Shown here: positions 1 through 5,426 of the stretch, one piece after another
How the letters are laid out: every line of letters begins with the position of its first letter
How positions within the stretch are numbered: the first letter of the stretch is position 1
Assembly: GCA_950068635.1 (NCBI GenBank)
Contig: CATMIM010000031.1
Span: forward strand, 1 to 8,566
DNA length: 8,566 bases
Direction: 5' to 3'
Source of the DNA: an uncultured Candidatus Poseidoniales archaeon
GTDB taxonomy: Archaea > Thermoplasmatota > Poseidoniia > Poseidoniales > Thalassarchaeaceae
The notes under the pieces: model-generated
Told to the model about the DNA's origin: nothing
Database searches by the model: none
Seen by the model: only the letters and a program-made list of their open reading frames with translations
Translations under genes and position numbers: made by a program

Positions 1-75
1 GAGCGACTCTTGAGAGAGGTCGGCGAGGCGATGGACGAGCGCAAGGCGAAGCTTGAAGCCGCGCTCGAAGTATGA
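1..75 (+). CDS. C-terminal end of an unidentified gene (partial, clipped on the left)
   Basis: The first 24 codons of the window read in frame 1 to a TGA stop at 73-75. The tail is ERLLREVGEAMDERKAKLEA followed by ALEV. It is rich in Glu, Lys, Arg, Leu and Ala with hydrophobic residues spaced as in an amphipathic helix, so the protein probably ends in a helix or short coiled coil. Codon use (GAG, GCG, CTC, GCC) matches the neighbouring genes, which supports a real coding end rather than chance. It converges on the thioredoxin gene with 26 nt between the two stops. The fragment is too short to assign a family, and I do not recognise it. Confidence 0.6.
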   Translation, partial: ERLLREVGEAMDERKAKLEAALEV

Positions 76-101
76 GAATCCTGTCGTCGCTTACAACGAG
101 A

Positions 102-425
102 TCAGGACATGTGCCTGTCGAGCCAGTCGTCGAATCCGTCCTTGCTCTTGGCGCCGGTCATCTGGTCGACCACCTGCCCGTCGTTGAACAGCACGAGGGT
201 CGGGATGCCGCGCACTCCGAAGCGTCCGGGTGAGGTGGGATTGTTGTCCACGTTCACCTTGGCGATCGTCAGATCGTCTCTCTCGGCCACCAGTTGCTCG
301 AGCACCGGGGCGATCGCCTTGCATGGTCCGCACCACGGCGCCCAGAAGTCCACCAGCACCCATCCGCCGGCCCCTGTCACCTCATCAAAAGTCGCATCCG
401 AAGTCTCTAGAATCTCGCCAGCCAT
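102..425 (-). CDS. trxA: Thioredoxin
   Basis: This is a 107-residue cytosolic thioredoxin, the usual single-domain length. It is a dithiol-disulfide oxidoreductase that is reduced by thioredoxin reductase and in turn reduces protein disulfides. The active site FWAPWCGPCK is intact (Cys32 and Cys35), the cis-proline motif GIPT follows (Pro75), and the late strand LVLFNDGQVVDQMTGA is typical of the family. I chose the ATG at 425 because GGAGAG lies 6 nt upstream. An in-frame start at 458 would add 11 residues (MTGFCVCGEID) that do not belong to the fold. It is divergent from the epimerase gene across 138 nt. Close similarity to bacterial-type Trx means the gene could have been acquired from bacteria, but the sequence alone does not prove that. 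Confidence 0.95.
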   Translation of the reverse strand: MAGEILETSDATFDEVTGAGGWVLVDFWAPWCGPCKAIAPVLEQLVAERDDLTIAKVNVDNNPTSPGRFGVRGIPTLVLFNDGQVVDQMTGAKSKDGFDDWLDRHMS

Positions 426-431
426 GTCAAT

Positions 432-437
432 CTCTCC
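432..437 (-). promoter_or_regulatory. Shine-Dalgarno site of the thioredoxin gene
   Basis: The minus strand reads GGAGAG here, 6 nt before the ATG at 425. It decides the start in favour of the 107-residue protein over the longer in-frame option at 458, for which this motif would lie inside the coding region. Confidence 0.65.
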
Positions 438-489
438 GCAGACGCAGAACCCTGTCAAGCAGTCCTATCAACCTGCCGTCGAGGAGCAG

Positions 490-504
490 CGCATCCTAGG
501 TGCG
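490..504. promoter_or_regulatory. Imperfect palindrome in the thioredoxin/epimerase divergent spacer (possible operator)
   Basis: CGCATCCTAGGTGCG pairs end to end: four Watson-Crick pairs, one T-G pair and one C-G pair around a central CTA. It lies about 60 nt from both divergent starts, where a repressor or activator could act on both genes. No strong TATA box could be placed nearby; the best plus-strand guess is TATGCA at 511-516. The assignment as an operator is speculative. Confidence 0.2.
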
Positions 505-563
505 TGGGGGTATGCAATGCTTGAGAACCGGCGGGCTCTGGGCCATGTCAGGGGAGTGAGCGC

Positions 564-1244
564 GTGATCATCTGCCCGAGCATCCTGACCGCCGATTTCT
601 GTCGGTTGGGTGAGACCCTCGATGAGGCGGTCGCTGCAGGCATAGAGTGGATCCACCTCGACGTGATGGATGGCAACTGGGTCGTGAACAAGACGATCAC
701 TTTCGGGCCTGCCGTGGTCCGTTCCATTCGTGACCGACTCGGTGATGACGTGTTCATCGACTGTCATCTGATGGTGACCAACGCCGAGGAGAACTGGGAC
801 CAGTACGTGGCCGCCGGCGTCGACCTCGTCATCCCCCACATCGAAGCGGTCGCCGACTTCCCGGCGCTCATCGAGAAGTTGCATGGTGCAGACTGTCAGG
901 CAGGCTTGGTGTTCAACCCCGCCACTTCCATCGATGATGTCCTACCGTTGCTCCCCGATCTCGATCTCGTGCTGGTGATGTCGGTCGTCCCGGGCAAGGG
1001 GGGCCAGTCGTTCATGCCTGAAGTAGAGGACAAGGTGCGCGCATTGCGAGCAGCCATCGACGCCCAGATATCCGCGGGCGGTCGTCAATGCAAGTTGATG
1101 ATCGACGGCGGCATCAAGTCACACAACATCGCGCTGGTGCGCGACTGGGGCATCGAGGTGTCCGTGGTCGGCTCGGGCCTCATCAACGACAAGGGGACGA
1201 TCGCCGAGAACCTCGCGGAGTTCGATGCCGCGCTGTCAGAATAG
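564..1244 (+). CDS. rpe: Ribulose-phosphate 3-epimerase
   Basis: This 226-residue TIM-barrel enzyme interconverts D-ribulose 5-phosphate and D-xylulose 5-phosphate in the pentose phosphate pathway. The length is normal for the family. The start CPSILTADF is characteristic. The metal and catalytic residues are all present: His31 and Asp33 in HLDVMDG, His68 in IDCHLMV, and Asp181 in LMIDGGI. The phosphate-binding glycines are found in PGKGGQSF (143-150), DGGI, and near VVGSGLI at the C-terminus. Two normally conserved stretches are altered: the usual SVNPGFGGQ is SVVPGKGGQ, and the usual MDG-x-FVPN-x-T is MDGNWVVNKT. The start is a GTG at 564 behind GGGGAG (551-556) with 7 nt spacing. The gene leads the BolA-glutaredoxin genes, 63 nt apart, and probably shares their transcript. 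A related sugar-phosphate epimerase specificity (AlsE-like) cannot be excluded. Confidence 0.92.
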   Translation: MIICPSILTADFCRLGETLDEAVAAGIEWIHLDVMDGNWVVNKTITFGPAVVRSIRDRLGDDVFIDCHLMVTNAEENWDQYVAAGVDLVIPHIEAVADFPALIEKLHGADCQAGLVFNPATSIDDVLPLLPDLDLVLVMSVVPGKGGQSFMPEVEDKVRALRAAIDAQISAGGRQCKLMIDGGIKSHNIALVRDWGIEVSVVGSGLINDKGTIAENLAEFDAALSE

Positions 1245-1296
1245 TCAGCGTCTGTGCGAACGAGGGTTGAAAGCCCCCAGCAGCCGGACGAAGTCC

Positions 1297-1302
1297 GAGG
1301 TG
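1297..1302 (+). promoter_or_regulatory. Shine-Dalgarno site deciding the BolA start
   Basis: GAGGTG lies 5 nt before the ATG at 1308. It favours this ATG over an in-frame GTG at 1254, whose 18 extra residues (rich in Arg, Gln and Pro) resemble no BolA N-terminus. Confidence 0.6.
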
Positions 1303-1307
1303 TGCTG

Positions 1308-1631
1308 ATGGTCGATGCAGCTTGGGTCGAAACTGAGGTGAGGCAGGTCTACCCGGATGCCAAGATCGAGTGCACCGACCTGACGGGAAACGGCGACCAC
1401 TGGTTCGTCATGGTGGTCGACCCCTCCTTCGAGGGTATGCGCCCCTTGCCGCGCCAGCGTCCCATCCTGTCGCACTTCAAGCAGTACATCGAGGGAAACG
1501 TCGTGCACGCGCTCGACCTGAAGTGCTGGACACCCGAACAAGCGGCGGAGAATGAGGGAGACCAGTCATTCCACCCGCACCAACAGGATGATTTCGTGGG
1601 TATACACGTGCGCAGACCCAGCGAGGAGTGA
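1308..1631 (+). CDS. bolA: BolA/IbaG family protein, probable [2Fe-2S] partner of the adjacent glutaredoxin
   Basis: This 107-residue protein carries the BolA fold signature in order: VYPDAKIECTDLTGNGDHWF (15-33), the strand FVMVVDPSFEGM, the PLPRQRPILSHF helix, and VVHALDLKCWTPEQ (65-78) with the near-invariant His67. The GNGDHWF loop supplies His31 in place of the loop Cys/His ligand, and the overall pattern is closer to E. coli IbaG (GDGSHF loop, HA-x-K-x-TPxE end) than to BolA itself. BolA proteins bind CGFS glutaredoxins and form a [2Fe-2S]-bridged heterodimer that delivers or holds clusters. The CGFS glutaredoxin follows after 9 nt, which strongly supports this role. About 25 residues beyond the usual end (83-107) form a polar tail with His89, His91 and His100. 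BolA genes are, to my knowledge, uncommon in archaea, so transfer from bacteria is likely but unproven. Confidence 0.88.
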   Translation: MVDAAWVETEVRQVYPDAKIECTDLTGNGDHWFVMVVDPSFEGMRPLPRQRPILSHFKQYIEGNVVHALDLKCWTPEQAAENEGDQSFHPHQQDDFVGIHVRRPSEE

Positions 1632-1640
1632 GGTGAGCGG

Positions 1641-1964
1641 ATGAGTGAATTCAACTGGACCCCAGAAGAGCTGGATGAACTGGTGAACGGCAACCGACTG
1701 GTGCTGTTCATGAAGGGGACACCTGAACAGCCGCAGTGTGGCTTTTCAGCCCGCGCCTCGACGGTCTATCAGCAACTGGAAGAGTCATTCGTATCGGTGG
1801 ACATCCTGTCCGACCCGCGCGCCATTCCCGCCGTCTGTGAGTGGTCCGACTTCCCCACGATGCCGCAGTGCTACGTGCACGGTGAGCTCATCGGCGGCTC
1901 CGACCTCGCCCTCGAGATGTTCGAATCCGGTGAGTTGCAGCAGATGCTCGCCGAAGGGACCTGA
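1641..1964 (+). CDS. grxD: Monothiol CGFS glutaredoxin (Grx4/GrxD type)
   Basis: This is a single-domain monothiol glutaredoxin of 107 residues. The motifs appear in the family order: LFMKGTPEQPQCGFS (22-36) with active-site Cys33 and the glutathione-contacting Lys25, then Arg60, then WSDFPTMPQCYVHGELIGGS (68-87), matching the usual WPTxPQ and GGxD motifs. In bacteria and eukaryotes such proteins carry labile [2Fe-2S] clusters, held by the CGFS cysteine plus glutathione, and pass them on, often with BolA partners. The ATG at 1641 follows AGGTGA, which overlaps the BolA stop (TGA at 1629-1631), so the two are probably translationally linked. Extra cysteines are at 66 and 77. Which small thiol serves as cofactor here is open, since many archaea lack glutathione. 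It converges with the flippase gene; only 6 nt separate their stops. Confidence 0.95.
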   Translation: MSEFNWTPEELDELVNGNRLVLFMKGTPEQPQCGFSARASTVYQQLEESFVSVDILSDPRAIPAVCEWSDFPTMPQCYVHGELIGGSDLALEMFESGELQQMLAEGT

Positions 1965-1970
1965 GCCGCT

Positions 1971-3227
1971 TCACACGGTCGCGGGCTTCAATTCGCTTCT
2001 GGCGAAACCAGTGAACGAGACTGCGAACACGAACAGCGATGCGAGGCACGCCGCGACAACAGCACCTGCGACCGGGTCAGGCTGGGTCGGAATCAACCAC
2101 AGACAGAGCAGGATGTCGATGACGATGCCCGCCCACAGGATGCGGGTGTAGTTCCACGGTCGCTTTCCGACCTGGATGATGGCGAGCGACGGGCTGGCCA
2201 TCGCTTGGAACAGCCAGACCAGCATCAGCCCGTAGAATGGTCTCTTCACATCATCGGCATACTCTGGAAACAGTGCCTCGAAGGCGAACGGTCCGGCTCC
2301 GAGCGCGATCAAGCCACCTACAGGACAGAGGATCGCACAGGCGAATAACGCCCGTTTGTAGCGATGAGCCAGACGCTCCAGATCGTCGCGCACCTCTCCG
2401 AACCATGAGAGCAGCACGGCACGCAGTGACAGGATCGGCCCGTAGCCGGCGATGAAACCGAGCCAGGCGATCTGGAACACCGCCACGTCCTCGGGCGTGG
2501 TCATCAGACCGAGCAGCAGCTTCTCGACGCGCACGTTGACCACCAACGCCGCCGATGCGAGCAGGAACGGCAGTCCTGCTCGAACCATGTCGCCCATCTC
2601 CATCTCGGCGGTCTCGGGAACGGTCTCCTCCGGCTCGGCCAGCCGCGGTGCCACCTTCACCCAGTAGATCGACACTGCCGTCAGGAAGGCGCATGTCGGA
2701 CCGAGCAGGGTGGCCACGGCGAACTCGAACAGGTCGTTCGCCCAGATCACCATGAGCAGCGCCACCACACCGCGATCGATGATGCGCACGAGCGCCTCCA
2801 GCCGCGCCTCGCCGAGGGCGCGCAGTGCCGCCCGGTGGGCGTATGCTAACACCTGCATCCCCGCTCCGAGAGAGAGCAGGAAGGCCGGTGCGATCCAACC
2901 ACCGAACAGGTTGAACCCGACATATGCGAACATGACGCAGCCAACGACGAGCAGACTCGCCTGGATGCGGCTGACCTTGCCCAGAACCCTGTTCAGTCTC
3001 GAGCCGAGTCTCTCGCCATCGCGCCCGATGAGCGTGGGGAGCCCGAGGTCGACGAGGATGACGCAGACATGGAAGAAGTCGAGCAGGAGGATGAAGGTCC
3101 CGTATTCGTCACTCAACAGCGCGCGCGTGAGCACGACGTGAATCACGATACCGAACAGGAGATTGACGGCATCAGCACCGGAGAGCCACAGCGTGTCCCG
3201 TTGCGGCATCACCTTCCTGCCAGCCAT
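1971..3227 (-). CDS. Wzx/RfbX-like polysaccharide flippase (MOP superfamily), membrane protein
   Basis: This 418-residue polytopic membrane protein has about 12 hydrophobic stretches, including roughly 15-38, 43-65, 88-107, 109-130, 151-168, 170-190, 218-240, 249-275, 292-316, 331-352, 362-380 and 386-408. The start WLSGADAVNLLFGIVIHVVL followed by TRALLSDEYGTFIL matches the first helices and first loop of the polysaccharide transporter family (usually RxLGxxxYG). The segment VEKLLLGLMTTPEDVAVFQI (234-253) matches the later DxxxLGxxxxxxxVGxY region. Such proteins flip lipid-linked glycans from the cytoplasmic to the outer face of the membrane. The ATG at 3227 follows the upstream glycosyltransferase stop directly (TGA then ATG), with AGGTG 5 nt before it, so the genes are coupled. 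An ATG six codons further in (3209) is the alternative start. The substrate is unknown. Confidence 0.85.
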   Translation of the reverse strand: MAGRKVMPQRDTLWLSGADAVNLLFGIVIHVVLTRALLSDEYGTFILLLDFFHVCVILVDLGLPTLIGRDGERLGSRLNRVLGKVSRIQASLLVVGCVMFAYVGFNLFGGWIAPAFLLSLGAGMQVLAYAHRAALRALGEARLEALVRIIDRGVVALLMVIWANDLFEFAVATLLGPTCAFLTAVSIYWVKVAPRLAEPEETVPETAEMEMGDMVRAGLPFLLASAALVVNVRVEKLLLGLMTTPEDVAVFQIAWLGFIAGYGPILSLRAVLLSWFGEVRDDLERLAHRYKRALFACAILCPVGGLIALGAGPFAFEALFPEYADDVKRPFYGLMLVWLFQAMASPSLAIIQVGKRPWNYTRILWAGIVIDILLCLWLIPTQPDPVAGAVVAACLASLFVFAVSFTGFARSELKPATV

Positions 3228-4331
3228 TCAAGCACCTGCCAACTCCAGCAGATGCTCGTGCAGTGCCTCGGTCGCCATCTCCCAACTGAACTCCGCCTTC
3301 GCGTCACGCCGCGCCTTCCTGCCCAGTTCAGCACGCTCGGCCAACACCGCCAGCACAGCCTCACCCCAGGCGTCGGGAGGTGAGCCCGCCGGCAGCAGTC
3401 GCAGCCATTCCCGCTCACCGAGGGAGCGATGTGATTCGATGTCCGAGGCGACCACCGGAAGTCCGCAGGCGGCCCACTCGCGGATCTTCAGCGCACTCGC
3501 GACCCGCCATTGCGGAGAGTCTGGGAGGGGGAACAGGCCCACGTCCGCGACGGCCAGAACCGCGGGGATATCCTCGGGAGAGATCGCCGCTGAGAGCATG
3601 AGCCAATCCCTGTCGCGTGCAGACTTCGCCAGCGAACCCCACGCGTTGCCGGCGCCGATGAGGTGCATCTTCAGTTCATGTCCGCGCGCCACCAACTCAT
3701 CTCCGATGTCCACGAGCAACGAGACGTTGCGCTCGGAGTCGAGCCGTCCGTGGTAGATGATGGTCGAGGAATCACTGCCTTCGCCCACTTGGAAGCGCTC
3801 GAGGTCGACACCCGCAGGCATCAGGGTCATCGGTTCGGGGCAGTTCGTCTTCGCCCGAGCCCAGTCTGCGAGCGCCTCTGACTTGACCACGCATCCGGAT
3901 GAAGATGCGGTCAGGCCCCATGCGCGCTTGTACTCCCAACGCTGCAGCCTCCCCAGGATGCTGGAGAACACCGGTGGACCGCGGTCGACGAGCAGCCACG
4001 GAGTGGCGCTCGCCCGCAGCTCCCTGTGACTCCCGGCAACGCCCTGCCAGCCGACCAGTGCCACATCGAAGTCACCGGCAGCCAAGGTTGCAGGTAGAGT
4101 TCTCTTGAGGCTGCGGCCGAATGTCAACCAGCCAAATCCACCTGTCCGCGAACGGTTCACGCCGACGAATCCCGCGCCCACCTTCTCAACCACAGATGCA
4201 GCGATGTCGCTGTTCGGAGCAACGAAGGTGACGCGCCACCCGCGTGCCATCAGAGCCCGCGCCACCTCGAGTTGCGTCCTCTGCGGCAGATCCTCGCCGA
4301 ACCGCCGAGCGGTGACCCAGAGCAGGTGCAC
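3228..4331 (-). CDS. Glycosyltransferase, GT4-like (GT-B fold)
   Basis: This is a 367-residue protein of the usual GT-B length. Its N-terminal half starts with a Rossmann strand and helix (MHLLWVTARRFGEDLPQRTQ, then ARALMARGWRVTFVAP). The donor half starts near IIYHGRLDSERNVSLLVD (191-208) and carries SALKIREWAACGLPVVASDI (279-298), the nucleotide-sugar site of GT4 enzymes, with Glu285. The first Glu of the EX7E motif is not seen; Val277 sits at that place, as in some GT4 relatives with a KlxEyxAxGxPVV signature. There are no membrane spans, so it probably acts at the cytoplasmic face. The start is a GTG at 4331 with no Shine-Dalgarno. A TATA box about 25 nt upstream would put transcription at the start codon, hence a probably leaderless mRNA. 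Its stop abuts the flippase start, so both likely serve one glycan pathway. Sugar and acceptor cannot be predicted. Confidence 0.88.
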   Translation of the reverse strand: MHLLWVTARRFGEDLPQRTQLEVARALMARGWRVTFVAPNSDIAASVVEKVGAGFVGVNRSRTGGFGWLTFGRSLKRTLPATLAAGDFDVALVGWQGVAGSHRELRASATPWLLVDRGPPVFSSILGRLQRWEYKRAWGLTASSSGCVVKSEALADWARAKTNCPEPMTLMPAGVDLERFQVGEGSDSSTIIYHGRLDSERNVSLLVDIGDELVARGHELKMHLIGAGNAWGSLAKSARDRDWLMLSAAISPEDIPAVLAVADVGLFPLPDSPQWRVASALKIREWAACGLPVVASDIESHRSLGEREWLRLLPAGSPPDAWGEAVLAVLAERAELGRKARRDAKAEFSWEMATEALHEHLLELAGA

Positions 4332-4397
4332 AGCGGCTGCATCGTGCGTTCCCTATATCCCTGTGGCGGGCATCTCCACCGGTCGAGGCCCCCTTGC
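4332..4397. promoter_or_regulatory. Bidirectional promoter of the glycan island
   Basis: This 66-nt spacer separates two divergent glycosyltransferase genes. Its only AT-rich element is CCTATATCC (4352-4360), with TATAT at 4354-4358, which reads as a TATA-like box on both strands. On the minus strand the distance to the GTG at 4331 is about 25 nt, the usual archaeal TATA-to-start spacing, so that message should begin at or next to the start codon. On the plus strand transcription would begin near 4380, giving a leader of about 18 nt with GAGG at 4385-4388 before the ATG at 4398. The positions are seen; the transcription starts are inferred. Confidence 0.5.
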
Positions 4398-5426
4398 ATG
4401 TCCCCCACGGTGCTGCACGTCGGGCCCGTCGAGAGCCGCGGCGGCATGCAGTCGACGATTCGACATCATCTGGTGAATCCGCCTCCGGGATGGTCGACTG
4501 AGGTCATCGGAACCCACGTGGACGGCTCATCGCCATCCAAGTGGTTCGCATGGAGGAAGGGGCGGAGGGAGTTGGTGCGTCGCCTGAGAGACGATCCACC
4601 GGACCTCGTGCACGTGCACACCGCCACCCGCTACTCGTGGTGGCGTAAACGCCGAGTCGTGGCTATCTCTCTAGCCGCCGGTCTGCCGGTGGTGCTGCAA
4701 GTGCATTCGGGCGACTTCCACCGTTTCATCGACCGCTCGTCGCTCAACGGCAAGCGATTTCGGGATTTGTGCGCTCACCCTTCGGTCACCCCGGTCGCGT
4801 TGACGCCCGCTCACCGCGATCTCATCGCTCTTCCACCAGATGCCGCGGTCATCGGCTCTCCCGCCCCTGCGCTCGACCTGGTCGACCCGGATTCCCGCGA
4901 CCCGGGTAAACTGCTGCTGCTCGCCCGCGCGAGTCCGATCAAGGGACATCGTCTGGCCATCTCCGCGACTCTCAGGATGAGGGAGGAGGGACGGGAGGTG
5001 AACCTGCATCTGAGCCTTGAGCCAAACCACCCTTGGGTGAGGGGCATCGATCCTGAAGATGGCATTCATGCGCATGGTTGGATGACCGCCTTTGAGAAGG
5101 GGGAACTTCTGCGAGGGGCCGGGCTGCTGCTCATCCCGTCCGAGTTCGAAGGCATGCCCGTGGTCGCCATGGAGGCGCTCTCGTGCGGGCTGCCCGTGCT
5201 CGCCTCACCGGCGTGCGCGGGCATCCTCGGCGGAGGCGGCAGCATCGTTCCGCAGTTGGACGCGCGGGTGTGGGCGGACGCCATCGCCGCCATCTTGGAC
5301 GATGAGCAGGGGTGGCGGCAGATGTGCATGGCGGCACCTGCGGCGGTCGCCGACCAGACACCCGAGGTCATCGGAGCCCGTTGGGCGAACCTCTACCAGC
5401 AGGTGATGGCGGGGGTGGCAACGTGA
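4398..5426 (+). CDS. Glycosyltransferase, GT4 family (GT-B fold)
   Basis: This is a 342-residue glycosyltransferase. The start VLHVGPVESRGGMQSTIRHH contains the glycine-rich GGM loop typical of the GT4 N-terminus. DLVHVHTATRYSWW and LPVVLQVHSGDFHRF follow in the acceptor domain. The donor domain begins near LLLLARASPIKGHRLA (a typical GRxxxxKG region). The full EX7E motif is present in EFEGMPVVAME (Glu251 and Glu259), followed by ALSCGLPVLASP. It probably transfers a nucleotide-activated sugar, retaining anomeric configuration, at the cytoplasmic membrane face. I chose the ATG at 4398 because the conserved first strand starts there and GAGG lies 9 nt upstream; longer in-frame starts would reach into the divergent gene. 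It overlaps the GT2 gene by 4 nt (GTGA), indicating translational coupling. Specificity is unknown. Confidence 0.9.
   Translation: MSPTVLHVGPVESRGGMQSTIRHHLVNPPPGWSTEVIGTHVDGSSPSKWFAWRKGRRELVRRLRDDPPDLVHVHTATRYSWWRKRRVVAISLAAGLPVVLQVHSGDFHRFIDRSSLNGKRFRDLCAHPSVTPVALTPAHRDLIALPPDAAVIGSPAPALDLVDPDSRDPGKLLLLARASPIKGHRLAISATLRMREEGREVNLHLSLEPNHPWVRGIDPEDGIHAHGWMTAFEKGELLRGAGLLLIPSEFEGMPVVAMEALSCGLPVLASPACAGILGGGGSIVPQLDARVWADAIAAILDDEQGWRQMCMAAPAAVADQTPEVIGARWANLYQQVMAGVAT

Noticed and set aside
426..458. Longer thioredoxin start adding MTGFCVCGEID
   Set aside because: The added residues do not fit the fold, and the Shine-Dalgarno GGAGAG lies inside this stretch, right for the internal ATG at 425.
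468..884. A 138-codon open frame on the minus strand overlapping the start of the epimerase gene
   Set aside because: It lies opposite the well-supported epimerase, has a low-complexity His/Asp/Val product with no family signature, and is a GC-rich antisense shadow.
1254..1307. Longer BolA start at the GTG at 1254
   Set aside because: The 18 extra residues do not resemble a BolA N-terminus, and GAGGTG is placed for the ATG at 1308.
4272..4397. Longer rightward GT4 start reaching into the leftward glycosyltransferase
   Set aside because: The conserved first strand (VLHVGP) begins right after the ATG at 4398, and the earlier start would overlap the divergent gene and its promoter.
5312..5422. 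Longer GT2 start overlapping the GT4 gene
   Set aside because: The extra 37 residues are Gly/Arg/Pro-rich out-of-frame translation of the GT4 C-terminus; the GTG at 5423 has a ribosome site and a standard GTGA overlap.
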